From: Luminiphilus sp.
Lineage (GTDB): Bacteria > Pseudomonadota > Gammaproteobacteria > Pseudomonadales > Halieaceae
NCBI GenBank assembly: GCA_012270045.1
Contig: JAAXJC010000165.1
Span: 29,518-93,517 of the forward strand
Direction: 5' to 3'
Length of the DNA: 64,000 bases
Shown here: piece after piece, positions 45,244 to 55,108 of the stretch
How the letters are laid out: every line of letters starts with the position of its first letter
How positions within the stretch are numbered: the first letter of the stretch is position 1
Notes under the pieces: model-generated
The model's input: only the letters and a program-made list of their open reading frames with translations
The model's database searches: none
What the model was told of the DNA's origin: nothing
Position numbers and translations under genes: made by a program

Positions 45244-46479
45244 TCAACGGGCTGAGGTGAACTCCGGATAAGCCTCCATGCCACACTCTGCAATGTCTGA
45301 ACCCTCGTACTCCTCCTCCTCGGAGACTCGAAGACCCAACACCGCCTTGATGGCAAAGAACGCGAGCAGCGAGGTGGCAAATACCCAGCCAAAGATGGTG
45401 AGTGCGCCAATGATCTGGCCGGAAAAGGACGCCCCGTCGTTGGTGACAGGCACCAACAGCAGTCCCAGAAGACCGACCACGCCGTGCACGGAAATAGCAC
45501 CGACCGGATCGTCAATCTTGAGCTTGTCCAGGGTGACGATGGAAAACACCACCAGCACACCACCAAGACCGCCGAACAAGGTTGCCTGCAGGGCTGAAGG
45601 GGTGTCCGGACCGGCGGTGATCGCCACCAAACCGGCAAGGCAACCATTCAACGCCATGGTCAGGTCGGCTTTGCCGAACATCAGCTTGGCAGTCAGCAGG
45701 GCTGCGAGACAGCCGCCTGCGGCCGCCGCGTTGGTATTCATGAATACCACCGCCACCGCATTGGCCGATTCGACTGATGCAGTCGCGAGGACCGATCCGC
45801 CGTTAAAGCCAAACCAACCCAGCCACAGGATAAAGGTACCCAGGGTTGCCAGGGGCAGATTGGCGCCGGGGAAGGCGTTGATCTCACCATTGGGCCCGTA
45901 CTTACCTTTCCTGGCGCCGACCATGATGACCCCCGCCAACGCGGCGGCGGCACCGGCCATGTGGACAATGCCAGAGCCGGCAAAATCGAGGAATCCAAGA
46001 TCGCCCAGGGTGTACATCCCAAATACCGGATTGCCGCCCCAGGTCCAGCTACCCTCCATGGGGTAGATGAAGCCCGTCATCACGACAGCAAAGGCGAGGA
46101 AGGCAAACAGCTTCATGCGCTCTGCGACCGCACCGGACACAATCGACATGGCGGTTGCCACAAATACCACCTGAAAGAAAAAGTCCGCCGACGGTGCGTA
46201 CGTGGCCGGCTCATCGGCCCCGGTGACGCCATCGCCGGTAATCGTACTCAGCACGTAATCGCCGCCGTACATGATGGCGTAACCGCACACCATGTACATG
46301 GTGCAGGCCACAGCGAACAGCGTGACGTTCTTAGTGAGGATCTCGACGGTGTTCTTGCCCCTGACGAGGCCCGCCTCCAGCATGGCAAAGCCCGCCGCCA
46401 TCCACATAACGAGAGCACCGCACACCAGGAAGTAAAAGGTGTCCAGTGCGTACTGCAACTGAAAAATTTCGTTCTCCAT
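45244..46479 (-). CDS. amtB: Ammonium transporter AmtB
   Basis: Inner-membrane ammonium channel, trimeric, 11 helices, blocked by GlnK. The 411-residue protein contains GFAMLEAGLVRGKN near the N-terminus and both pore histidines (in GIVHMAG and ISVHGVVG). The ATG has AGGA 8 bases upstream. It follows the first PII gene (glnK copy 2) by 23 bases and ends at a strong terminator. There is no long C-terminal extension beyond the usual cytoplasmic tail. Confidence 0.95.
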   Translation of the reverse strand: MENEIFQLQYALDTFYFLVCGALVMWMAAGFAMLEAGLVRGKNTVEILTKNVTLFAVACTMYMVCGYAIMYGGDYVLSTITGDGVTGADEPATYAPSADFFFQVVFVATAMSIVSGAVAERMKLFAFLAFAVVMTGFIYPMEGSWTWGGNPVFGMYTLGDLGFLDFAGSGIVHMAGAAAALAGVIMVGARKGKYGPNGEINAFPGANLPLATLGTFILWLGWFGFNGGSVLATASVESANAVAVVFMNTNAAAAGGCLAALLTAKLMFGKADLTMALNGCLAGLVAITAGPDTPSALQATLFGGLGGVLVVFSIVTLDKLKIDDPVGAISVHGVVGLLGLLLVPVTNDGASFSGQIIGALTIFGWVFATSLLAFFAIKAVLGLRVSEEEEYEGSDIAECGMEAYPEFTSAR

Positions 46480-46502
46480 GACTGATTCCTGTAACCGATG
46501 AA

Positions 46503-47054
<552 letters not shown>

Positions 47055-47192
47055 ATCGGTCTGGAGCTCCATGCACCATCCCAGTGCAGCTCTGCCCCGC
47101 CAATGGGCGAAAATGGCCAGCCCGGATGTGGGGCCTGCCGGCGCCTTGGGTTACATTGGCGCTTGCAAATGTTTGATGGGGTGCTGGCTGCA

Positions 47193-47495
47193 ATGGCTGA
47201 TCACGGCAAAGACGACCACGGGTCGGACAAGGACAAGGGTGGCCCGGGTGGCCCGGGTGAACTGTTTGAACGACTACTGGGGGCCAACAACCCGGTACTG
47301 GGACAACTGGACAAAAATGCCAGGGCCCTGGCGCAGTCTGCGCTCGCGAAACTGGATGTGGTGCCACGGGCAGAGTTTGACGCCCAGGCGGCGGTGCTGC
47401 AGCGCACCCGGTTGCGTGTGGAGACCCTGGAAGCTGAATTGACCAAATTGACAGCGCAGTTAGATGCCTTAGAACGTCACCAGGGTGGGGATTGA
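47193..47495 (+). CDS. ubiK: Ubiquinone biosynthesis accessory factor UbiK (BMFP family)
   Basis: Small helical protein assisting the UbiI/UbiJ ubiquinone complex; also called YqiC. The C-terminal half shows the family pattern LDVVPRAEFDAQAAVLQRTR (in part) followed by a coiled coil, with an N-terminal Gly/Asp-rich stretch that is less typical. About 100 residues. The ATG at 47193 is chosen with a GGGG about 11 bases upstream; an ATG at 47169 is also possible. It precedes comM by 89 bases, an order also found in Pseudomonas. Confidence 0.85.
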   Translation: MADHGKDDHGSDKDKGGPGGPGELFERLLGANNPVLGQLDKNARALAQSALAKLDVVPRAEFDAQAAVLQRTRLRVETLEAELTKLTAQLDALERHQGGD

Positions 47496-47584
47496 CGAAC
47501 TCGAGTGGGAACGTCCGACCACCCCACCTCTAAAGGCAGCAGCTGCCACCCACCACCCCCTGCTGAACGCACAAGCCCCAGGCC

Positions 47585-49072
47585 ATGAGTCATGCCATCG
47601 TGCTTTCGCGGGCCGTCGCGGGACTGGACGCACCACTTGTTTCGGTAGAGGCGCACCTCAGCAACGGCCTACCCGGCTTTTCAGTCGTGGGCTTACCGGA
47701 AAGCTCGGTCAGGGAGTCGAGGGAACGCGTGCGCAGCGCCCTGCTCTGTTCCCACTTCAAGTGGCCGGATCGGAGAATTACGGTCAGCCTGGCGCCCGCG
47801 GAAATACCCAAGCGTGGCGGTCGCTTCGACCTTCCCATAGCCCTCGCCATCCTCACCGCCTCCGGACAACTGGACCCCCGCCATACCGCTGACCGGGAGT
47901 TTCTGGGGGAACTGGGTCTCGATGGCGCCCTGCGCAGCTGCCGCGGGCTACTGACGGCGGTGCTGGCGGCGACCGCTGCCCACCGACCCCTGGTGCTACC
48001 CGCAATCCAGGCCCCCGCAATGGCGATAGTGCCCGGTAGCAAAGTGACGGGCGCAGGGGATTTGCTGGAAACCTGCGGCCTCCTCAAGACCGGCGATTTA
48101 CCCCCAGCGGCGCCATTGGTGCGCTCCCCTGAGCCGCGCCAAAGCGCTGATCTCCGGGACGTGGTGGGTCAATCCCTGGCAAAGCGTGGGCTGGAAATCG
48201 CAGCCGCAGGGGGTCATCACATCTTGATGACAGGCCCCCCTGGCGCCGGTAAAACCCTGCTGGCCTCCTGCCTACCCGGGCTGCTGCCAGAACCTACTCC
48301 CGACATCGGATTGGAGCTGACCCTGATACGGGATTTGCTGGGGCTGGAGGGCATGACAGGCCGCCCGTTCCGCTCGCCCCATCACAGTACGACAGCCGCC
48401 GGACTCATCGGCGGTGGTACCACGCCCCTGCCTGGAGAGGCCTCGCTGGCCCACGGCGGCGTCCTGTTTCTGGATGAACTGGCGGAATACTCCGCACCGG
48501 TGCTGGATTTACTCCGGCAGCCCCTGGAGTCCGGGCAGATATGCATCAGTCGAGCGAGAGGCAGCTGCCGCTTCCCCGCCGCGTTTCAACTGGTTGCGGC
48601 CATGAACCCCTGCCCCTGCGGGTATGCCGGCGTCGACGGCATTGACTGCCGCTGCAGCAGCACAACAATTCGTCGCTACCAGGGTCGGGTCTCCGGGCCC
48701 CTTATGGACCGGATCGACCTGCACGTGGGGCTGGAGCAACAAAAAGCCGCGTCACTGTTGGCACCCGCCAGACCTGAGTCTGACAGCCGGGAGGCTGGCA
48801 ACAGGGTCAGGGCGGCACAGCAGCGGCAACTGACGCGGCAGGGAACACTGAATGCTCAGCTGGCCGGCAAAGCGCTGCTGGACCACTGCGAACTGGACCG
48901 CACCCTACTCAAGTGGTTCGAAGGGGCCAGCGATCGCCTGGGCCTGTCGGGTCGCGGCATACACAAGACCCTGAGGGTAGCCAGGACGCTGGCGGATTTG
49001 AGTGGCGAAGCTGGCATCAGCCAGCCCCTGCTGCTGGAAGCCCTGGGCTATCGATCGCGCTTAGCCCAATGA
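47585..49072 (+). CDS. comM: ComM/YifB Mg-chelatase-family ATPase
   Basis: AAA+ helicase that promotes branch migration during natural transformation. The 495-residue protein has an N-terminal Lon-substrate-like domain, Walker A GPPGAGKTL at about residue 220, Walker B VLFLDELAE, a zinc-like CPCGYAGVDG...CRC cysteine cluster (about 340-360) and the C-terminal Mg-chelatase domain. It follows ubiK and is convergent with the cytochrome gene 2 bases away. Confidence 0.94.
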   Translation: MSHAIVLSRAVAGLDAPLVSVEAHLSNGLPGFSVVGLPESSVRESRERVRSALLCSHFKWPDRRITVSLAPAEIPKRGGRFDLPIALAILTASGQLDPRHTADREFLGELGLDGALRSCRGLLTAVLAATAAHRPLVLPAIQAPAMAIVPGSKVTGAGDLLETCGLLKTGDLPPAAPLVRSPEPRQSADLRDVVGQSLAKRGLEIAAAGGHHILMTGPPGAGKTLLASCLPGLLPEPTPDIGLELTLIRDLLGLEGMTGRPFRSPHHSTTAAGLIGGGTTPLPGEASLAHGGVLFLDELAEYSAPVLDLLRQPLESGQICISRARGSCRFPAAFQLVAAMNPCPCGYAGVDGIDCRCSSTTIRRYQGRVSGPLMDRIDLHVGLEQQKAASLLAPARPESDSREAGNRVRAAQQRQLTRQGTLNAQLAGKALLDHCELDRTLLKWFEGASDRLGLSGRGIHKTLRVARTLADLSGEAGISQPLLLEALGYRSRLAQ

Positions 49073-49074
49073 CG

Positions 49075-49497
49075 TTACTGACTGCTGTTGACCATGTAGT
49101 CCACGGCGGCGTGGATCTCTTCGTCCGAGCAGTCCATACAGCCACCCCGTGCAATCATGCCGGTGCCTGCAACACCGTTGACACCGCTGGCGTACAGCGC
49201 CTCTATGCCTTTCTCCATGCGCGCAGCCCAGGCGTCAACGTCTCCCAACATGGGAGCACCCGCGGCGCCAGTGGTATGGCAGGCCATGCAGGCCGCGTTG
49301 TAGACATCCTCACCCGAACGGGCTGCTGCGACCTCGGGCTGGGCCGCCGCACCGGAACAACTGGCGTCGCCAGCGGCACAGGACTGGCTGTAGGGCTTGA
49401 TGCGCGCCTCAATTTCCGCACGCTGGGTTTTGGACAGGTCTACCGCAAGCGCCAGCGCAGGCAGCAGGGCGAGGACCAGGGCGAGAGCACGTGTCAT
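49075..49497 (-). CDS. Cytochrome c5-type monohaem protein
   Basis: A 140-residue exported c-type cytochrome. It has a signal peptide ending after ALALA (about residue 19), a haem-attachment CMACH near residue 73, and a C-terminal CxxC (CMDC) pair typical of cytochrome c5, with a Met ligand probably in the MIARGG region. AGGAGA precedes the ATG at 49497; a longer opening to 49617 lacks a signal peptide. It is a soluble electron carrier of the periplasm. Confidence 0.9.
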   Translation of the reverse strand: MTRALALVLALLPALALAVDLSKTQRAEIEARIKPYSQSCAAGDASCSGAAAQPEVAAARSGEDVYNAACMACHTTGAAGAPMLGDVDAWAARMEKGIEALYASGVNGVAGTGMIARGGCMDCSDEEIHAAVDYMVNSSQ

Positions 49498-49636
49498 GGG
49501 ATCTCCTGTGGGAATTCCGTGTATTCGAGAGGCGCGGAGTATAACGAGTTGTATGCCCCCAGAAAACAAGCTGTAAAGCAGCACCCCGACTTTGCTACCG
49601 TAAACGACTGCAGCCATTTACCGAGGACCACGACCC

Positions 49637-50263
49637 ATGAAACTGTACACCTTTGACCCGGCACCCAATCCGGCACGCCTAAAAATGTTTATCGATTACA
49701 AGGGTCTGACCATCGATACCCAACAGCTGGACATGGCTAAAGCGGAACAGTTGGATGCCCAATACCGAAGCATTGTGCCCGAGGCGACGCTACCGGCGCT
49801 GGTGCTGGAGGATGGCAGCAGGCTGACCGAGGTGATTGCCATAGCCCACTACCTGGAGTCACTGCACCCGGAGCGACCGTTACTGGGCACTACTCCCGCC
49901 CAGCGCGCCCTCATACTGAATTGGAACCACCGTATATTTAACTCGTTGTTTATGGCCTGCGCCGAGGCCTTCCGCAACAGCCACCCCGCCTATGGGTCCC
50001 GTGCCCTGCCCGGTCCCAACAACTATGAACAGATTCCGGCACTGGCTGAGCGCGGGCGCTCCCGGCTTGCGGACGGCATGGTGGGCATGAATGAAGAATT
50101 GACCGGACGGGACTTTGTTGCCGGTGACAGCTTTTCCTTTGCCGACATCGATCTGCTCGCGGTCCTCGCTTTTGCAAAGTGGGCTGCCAAAACCGAACCC
50201 GGGGAGGATCTGACCGCATTGTTGGCCTGGCGTGAGCGCGCAGGCGAAGCATTGCAAGCCTGA
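49637..50263 (+). CDS. Glutathione S-transferase-family protein
   Basis: A 208-residue soluble protein with an N-terminal thioredoxin fold (KLYTFDPAPNPARLKMF) carrying the conserved cis-proline (EATLPALVLEDG) and a helical C-terminal domain. The Ser/Tyr catalytic position near residue 10 is replaced by a Pro/Asn stretch, as in many bacterial GSTs. It is divergent from the cytochrome gene, and its end overlaps the possible 5' extension of the DUF3080 gene. Substrate unknown. Confidence 0.85.
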   Translation: MKLYTFDPAPNPARLKMFIDYKGLTIDTQQLDMAKAEQLDAQYRSIVPEATLPALVLEDGSRLTEVIAIAHYLESLHPERPLLGTTPAQRALILNWNHRIFNSLFMACAEAFRNSHPAYGSRALPGPNNYEQIPALAERGRSRLADGMVGMNEELTGRDFVAGDSFSFADIDLLAVLAFAKWAAKTEPGEDLTALLAWRERAGEALQA

Positions 50264-50315
50264 ACGCGCCACGGTACTGAGCCGACCAGCCGTACCACTG
50301 GCACGCCAGACACCC

Positions 50316-51374
50316 TTGGCACTCGTTCGCTGCGCCCAAATACTGATTTGCTCGCTGGCCATTGCCCTGGCGGGCTGTTCACCACCCGAAACAGGCCCGG
50401 AGTACATCGACGACTACCTGCAGCGTCTGGCGCGCACCCTCAACACCCCGGTGCCAGTCAGCGATAAGCTTTGGGCCCCGCCCAGGTTGCAGGATGCGGG
50501 GGTTGCCAAACTCCCAATACCGGGCAGCAAACTGGATGTGCTGGATTTTCTGTCACTGTCGGGCTGCGCACTGCAGGTCAACCTGGGACGGCGCAACAGC
50601 AGCCTGGGCAGAACCGCTTCCCCGTCCCAGCAACTACTGCTGGACCTTGAATTCCTTGCGTTGGCACCCGCCTGCATCGCGACCCTGGTTGACCAGGGTA
50701 AAACCGATATAGCGGCGCAACTTGTTGACGCCCAGTCGACCCGGACGGCGTTTCTGCGCCAGCGGATTTTCAACGCCCTGCTGGCAGGACCAGAGTACAG
50801 CCGCTTCTGGAAACTACCCCCCAAACTGCAGGCTTATCCCGACCAGGTAGGCGGCCGGGTGATCGAAGCATTGCACTGGTTCAATCAAGCGACCCGAATG
50901 TGGCTGGAAGGCCACTATGAATTTCAGGTCGACCAATTGGAAACCCAGCTTTACCACCTGCGCAGTGGTGATGGCGGGTCACTGCTGCTGGCGGCGGTCG
51001 TTCAGGCCAGGGTATTGGAACAGGCCACTGCCGCCGTCGATGCCCGGGGCGACTCGGCTCCCCTGTGCCCCCAGAACCTGACCACCGGCACCGCGAAAAC
51101 CCTGGCTACAGTGGTGGTCAAGTACTTTGCCGGGCAGGTTCAGCCCTGGCTGGCCCGACTGCATCAGCGGCAGCGGGCACTGATGCCCCCCATCCTGGGC
51201 ATCGAGGCCCAGCTGGAACCCGCTCTGCCCGAGGCTTACAGGCAATGGCTATCCATGCGGGATGCAACCCTCGCCACCCTGGGCAGTATGCCCAGACAGC
51301 ATGTGACGGCGCTGCAGAGACTGGGCGCATCCTGCCCGGGTGGACTGTTGGCGGGGCACACACCCCAGACCTGA
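50316..51374 (+). CDS. DUF3080-family lipoprotein
   Basis: An uncharacterised outer-membrane or periplasmic lipoprotein. The N-terminal signal has a lipobox LAGC about 22 residues from the chosen TTG start, followed by a tail with ARTLNTP and a helical body; FLSLSGCALQVNL and GRRNSSLGRTASPSQ near residue 95 are the DUF3080 signature. A longer in-frame GTG at 50232 would overlap the GST gene by 32 bases. Neither start has a clear ribosome site. Confidence 0.75.
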   Translation: MALVRCAQILICSLAIALAGCSPPETGPEYIDDYLQRLARTLNTPVPVSDKLWAPPRLQDAGVAKLPIPGSKLDVLDFLSLSGCALQVNLGRRNSSLGRTASPSQQLLLDLEFLALAPACIATLVDQGKTDIAAQLVDAQSTRTAFLRQRIFNALLAGPEYSRFWKLPPKLQAYPDQVGGRVIEALHWFNQATRMWLEGHYEFQVDQLETQLYHLRSGDGGSLLLAAVVQARVLEQATAAVDARGDSAPLCPQNLTTGTAKTLATVVVKYFAGQVQPWLARLHQRQRALMPPILGIEAQLEPALPEAYRQWLSMRDATLATLGSMPRQHVTALQRLGASCPGGLLAGHTPQT

Positions 51375-51415
51375 CGGGTCTGCTACACTCCCCCAGCAAC
51401 TTGAGGAGAACGATA

Positions 51416-52027
51416 ATGCGACGATTCTTTGGCTCATCATTTGTAGTGCTGGCCTGCGTCATTCTGGCAGCCTGCGCAACGCCGCCGCCCAAACCATCGG
51501 TCGATTACGACGCCGAGCACGATTTCACCGGCGACCTGAAGATCGGTTTTTACGCCCTCAGTGGCGGTGTCACGGGCAGCAACCCCATGCAGCTCACGGA
51601 CTTTCAAAAGGACCGCATCAACGAAGCCCTGGGCAACGCGCTCTCTGGCAAAGGCTATACCCTGGTGGACAGCACCAAGGATGCTGACCTGCTGATTACC
51701 TGGCACCTGAACACGGTGGAAAAGCAGGATGTGCGCACGACCACGTCGCCCGGCTACGGCATGAGCGTTGGCTACAGCCGCTACAACCGATACGCGATGT
51801 ACAACTGCTATAACTGCATGAACAATACTGATGTCAGGGTGACAGACTACACCCAGGGCACGTTCATCGTGGACATGGTCGACCCGGCCAAAAACCGCTC
51901 GGTCTGGCGCAGCGTGACCCAGTCGAAGATGAAAGGTGAAATGCTGAAGGACCAGTCCACCATCGACAGTGCCGCCCGCCTGGTGCTCAAGGATTTCCCT
52001 CCCGGGGCAGTGAAGACCGCTGAATAG
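51416..52027 (+). CDS. DUF4136-family lipoprotein
   Basis: A 203-residue predicted lipoprotein. The signal peptide has a lipobox ILAAC at about residue 20, a short linker of Pro/Lys and then a beta-rich DUF4136 domain with TLVDSTKDADLLITW and IVDMVDPAKNRSVWR. A Tyr/Asn/Cys-rich stretch (about 125-140) lies in the middle. GAGGAGAA precedes the ATG. It follows the DUF3080 gene by 41 bases and may share its transcript. Confidence 0.85.
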   Translation: MRRFFGSSFVVLACVILAACATPPPKPSVDYDAEHDFTGDLKIGFYALSGGVTGSNPMQLTDFQKDRINEALGNALSGKGYTLVDSTKDADLLITWHLNTVEKQDVRTTTSPGYGMSVGYSRYNRYAMYNCYNCMNNTDVRVTDYTQGTFIVDMVDPAKNRSVWRSVTQSKMKGEMLKDQSTIDSAARLVLKDFPPGAVKTAE

Positions 52028-52040
52028 GCCCAGTAGCCGT

Positions 52041-52071
52041 GGCAATGTGGCCATTAAGTCGCCACATTGCC
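52041..52071 (+). repeat. 11-bp perfect inverted repeat after the DUF4136 gene
   Basis: Arms GGCAATGTGGC and GCCACATTGCC with a 9-base loop, 14 bases after the DUF4136 stop. There is no T-run, so it is not a strong intrinsic terminator; it may be an mRNA-end stabilising hairpin or a protein site. Confidence 0.6.
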
Positions 52072-52292
52072 GCCAAGCCACCCGCCCAAAACAGCGCTGT
52101 ACTCTGACCATTACGCTGACCGGATGAGGGTGTCACCCAACGCCGTCAGGGGGAAAAATGGGCGGGATCTGCACCCCATTTCCAAGTTCCCCCAACTCTG
52201 CACCGTCCCGCAAAGGAGCTGCGACTGGAATCTGATGATGGCGGCACAGTGTCCCCCAGCCCGGACGGCCCCTAACAATCCCGGAGGTTCAT

Positions 52293-53288
52293 TTGGAACT
52301 CATTCGCAAAAGTCAACTGCCCAGCCCCTGCCCGCTTAAGGACAGGGTTGCCCGGGAGGTGACTATCGGTCTGGTGCAATGCCGCTGGTATCCCGATCCC
52401 GACCAACACAAGGCGAGGCTGCGGGAGGGCGTGGCGCTCGCAGCGGGGGCCGGCGCAGCCGTGGTGTTCCTGCCCGAGTTGACCCTGAGCCGATATCCGG
52501 CGGACAGTCGTCCCTTAGGACCTGCGGATGACAGTGCCGAGACCCTTGAGGGCGGTGCGACCCATGCTTTCGCAGCAGAACTGGCCCGGGAGTTTGACCT
52601 GCTGGTGCATTGCTCCTGCTTTGAAAAATCGGGGGCCGAGGACGGTCGCGGGCTGAACACCGCAGCGATTGTGGACACCAGCGGCGCCATTATTGCGAAG
52701 ACCCACAAACTACATATTCCCGTGACAACGGGTTACTACGAAGACCACTACTTCGCGGAAGGCCCGCCCCAGAACCCCTATCCGGTGCACGAGCTGGCGC
52801 TGGACAGCTGCAACCTGGCCGTGGGCCTGCCCACCTGTTGGGATGAGTGGTTCCCCGAGGTGCCGCGCTGCTATGCCCTGGCGGGTGCGGAACTACTCTG
52901 TTACCCGACGGCCATCGGTTCCGAGCCCGATTTCCCGGATTTCGACACGGCCCCCTTGCTGCGCAGGGTGGTCACCGGTCATGCGGTGGCCAACGGCCTC
53001 TTCATAGCCATTCCCAACCGCTTTGGCTCCGAGGGCACGCTGGAATTTTACGGCTCCAGTTTCATCGTCGATCCCTTCGGGCGGACAGTTGCCGAGGCCC
53101 CCCGGGACCGGGAAACTGTTCTGGTCGCCGATATAGACCTCGCCCTGCGCGCCGACTGGCTTACCCTGTTCCCCTTCTTCGGCACCCGCCGCCCCGATAC
53201 TTATGCCGCGCTTACCGAGGCGATCAAGAACCCCAGGCAGCCCTCGGGAGCGGGCGCTGACGGAGGCATTCCGGGTCTCGACCCATGA
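52293..53288 (+). CDS. aguB: N-carbamoylputrescine amidase
   Basis: Carbon-nitrogen hydrolase making putrescine from N-carbamoylputrescine. The Glu-Lys-Cys triad is seen in LPELTLS, KTHKLHIP and LPTCWDEWFPE. The 331-residue protein has an N-terminal extension of about 20 residues. It starts with TTG preceded by GGAGG 5 bases upstream. Its stop overlaps the aguA start by 4 bases, so the pair is coupled. A generic amidase is the alternative, but the aguA neighbour supports this call. Confidence 0.92.
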   Translation: MELIRKSQLPSPCPLKDRVAREVTIGLVQCRWYPDPDQHKARLREGVALAAGAGAAVVFLPELTLSRYPADSRPLGPADDSAETLEGGATHAFAAELAREFDLLVHCSCFEKSGAEDGRGLNTAAIVDTSGAIIAKTHKLHIPVTTGYYEDHYFAEGPPQNPYPVHELALDSCNLAVGLPTCWDEWFPEVPRCYALAGAELLCYPTAIGSEPDFPDFDTAPLLRRVVTGHAVANGLFIAIPNRFGSEGTLEFYGSSFIVDPFGRTVAEAPRDRETVLVADIDLALRADWLTLFPFFGTRRPDTYAALTEAIKNPRQPSGAGADGGIPGLDP

Positions 53289-54277
53289 GCCGTTGGATGC
53301 CCCCGGAATGGGCGCCCCACGCAGCCACCTGGATGGCTTTCCCGGCGGCAGCCTACCCCACGGCAGGGGTCTCTGACGCCGATGTCTGGCAGGCCTGGGC
53401 CGATGTCGCCAACCTCATTGTCGACCATGAACCTGTTCACATGTTGTGCAATCGGGACCAGTTGGCCCATGCCCAGCGCCTGCTCAGCTCCCAGGTGGTC
53501 CTGCATGAAGCCGAATACAACGATGCATGGCTGCGGGATACGGGCCCAACCTTTGTGACCCATTCCGGCAAGCTGGAAGCTGTGGACTGGCGCTTTAATG
53601 GCTGGGGCGACAACACCTCCTTCGACTGGCAGCCCGATGCGCGGCTGGCACGACGCATCGCCGACATCATCAACGTGGAGGTCATCAACTCACCACTCAC
53701 CAACGAGGGCGGAGGCATCCACACGGATGGCGGACAGCGGGTGCTGCTGACCACCACCGTGCAACTCGACGCCGATCGCAACAGGGACTGGTCCCGGGAG
53801 CAGGTGGAGGATGAGGTCCATCGGCAACTGGGCACGGAGCAGGCCATCTGGCTACCCCATGGGCTGTGGCGGGACTACGCTGACCACGGTACCCGGGGGC
53901 ACGTGGATATGGTGGCCTGCTTCAATGCCGCCGGCACGGTGCTGGTGCACCAGCAGCAGAGCCGGGATCATCCCGATTGTCAGCGCCACCCCGAACACTG
54001 TCGCGCGCTGGAAGACGCTGGCCTCACAGCGATGGCCATCCCCGCACCCACTACCCTTAGGGATGCCGGCGGATGGGTCGACTACAGCTACATTAATCAC
54101 TACGTGGCGAACGGTGCTGTTATCCAGCCGGCCTTCTCCGATCCCGGTGACGGTCTCGCCCGAGAACTACTGTCCGAGGCCTGGCCGGACCGGGAGATCA
54201 GGATGGTCGATGCCCGGGTGATCTTCGCCATGGGCGGTGGGGTACACTGTATCACCCAACAACAACCGCGAATCTGA
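53285..54277 (+). CDS. aguA: Agmatine deiminase
   Basis: Hydrolyses agmatine to N-carbamoylputrescine, completing arginine-to-putrescine conversion with AguB. The 330-residue pentein-fold protein shows the PPEWAPHAATWMAFP start, an Asp of NDAWLRDTGP, the His of GTRGHVDM, and the nucleophilic cysteine in GGGVHCITQQ. It overlaps aguB (ATGA) and shares one base with the next gene, giving a compact three-gene unit. Confidence 0.95.
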   Translation: MSRWMPPEWAPHAATWMAFPAAAYPTAGVSDADVWQAWADVANLIVDHEPVHMLCNRDQLAHAQRLLSSQVVLHEAEYNDAWLRDTGPTFVTHSGKLEAVDWRFNGWGDNTSFDWQPDARLARRIADIINVEVINSPLTNEGGGIHTDGGQRVLLTTTVQLDADRNRDWSREQVEDEVHRQLGTEQAIWLPHGLWRDYADHGTRGHVDMVACFNAAGTVLVHQQQSRDHPDCQRHPEHCRALEDAGLTAMAIPAPTTLRDAGGWVDYSYINHYVANGAVIQPAFSDPGDGLARELLSEAWPDREIRMVDARVIFAMGGGVHCITQQQPRI

Positions 54278-55095
54278 TGTTTACCTATATCAATCCCGAC
54301 GTTCGACGCAAACTGATTGAACGCAAGAAGCTGGTGCGGATCGACGACGACGGTCGCCTGATCGATTCCGAGGGCGCCCCGCCGCCGGGACAGCGCTGCC
54401 TGAATTTACTGGGCCCGGTGCCACTGCCGCTGGCCCGAGGTCAACGCCAACCCACGGTCAACTGGTTTGCTACCGTGCGCAGCACCGAACTTTCGGAGGT
54501 TGAGGGGCTGGCCAGCACCCTGCGGGAGCAAGGGGGACAGCATCTATTTTCTCATCTGGCCTCCAGCATGGCGGTGAACAGCGTATTGGTTGTTGGTGAC
54601 GCTGACACCACGGCTTCGCCGCTGGTTCGGGTGCACTCAAACTGCCTGACCGGTGACGTATTCGGCTCCCGGCGCTGTGAATGTGGCCCGCAACTGGAAG
54701 CTGCCATTGATCGCCTGGCCGATGAACCCGGGGGCGGCTATCTGGTGTACATGGCGGGGCACGAAGGGCGTGGCATCGGGCTGTGGGCCAAAGCCGCTAC
54801 CTATCTGCTGCAGGACGAAGGGGAAAACACCTACCAGGCGAACCGTTCTCTGGGTCTGCCCGATGACTGTCGGGATTTCAGTGATGCTGCAACCCTGCTG
54901 AAATTTTTTGGACGCGATCGCCCCCTGCGCCTGCTCACCAACAACCCCAAGAAAATTGATGACTTGAAGGCCTTTGGCTTGGAGAACATCGAGCGCATCA
55001 AACACGTGTCAGGTGTCGATGACTGCAACCGCCGTTACCTTGAGGCCAAGCGGGACTGGGGCCACTCAATCGATGACGACGACCTGACCCGCTAG
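54277..55095 (+). CDS. GTP cyclohydrolase II-like protein (RibA-type domain)
   Basis: A 272-residue protein with a RibA domain: zinc cysteines at about 123, 134 and 136 (CLTGDVFGSRRCEC), EGRGIGL around 163-169 and TNNPKK near 221-226. The N-terminal 110 residues are unlike RibB or standard RibA, and some RibA motifs differ, such as MAGHEGRGIGL in place of the usual RQEGRG. It starts one base inside aguA. RibA normally opens GTP for riboflavin synthesis; here the polyamine operon context and divergent N-terminus suggest a specialised paralogue. A true second RibA is the alternative. Confidence 0.75.
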   Translation: MFTYINPDVRRKLIERKKLVRIDDDGRLIDSEGAPPPGQRCLNLLGPVPLPLARGQRQPTVNWFATVRSTELSEVEGLASTLREQGGQHLFSHLASSMAVNSVLVVGDADTTASPLVRVHSNCLTGDVFGSRRCECGPQLEAAIDRLADEPGGGYLVYMAGHEGRGIGLWAKAATYLLQDEGENTYQANRSLGLPDDCRDFSDAATLLKFFGRDRPLRLLTNNPKKIDDLKAFGLENIERIKHVSGVDDCNRRYLEAKRDWGHSIDDDDLTR

Positions 55096-55108
55096 GCAGT
55101 AGGCGGTT

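Noticed and set aside
52067..52339. 90-residue frame between the DUF4136 gene and aguB
   Set aside because: It has no ribosome site or signature, a Pro/Arg/Asn-rich translation, and overlaps the strong aguB ribosome site.
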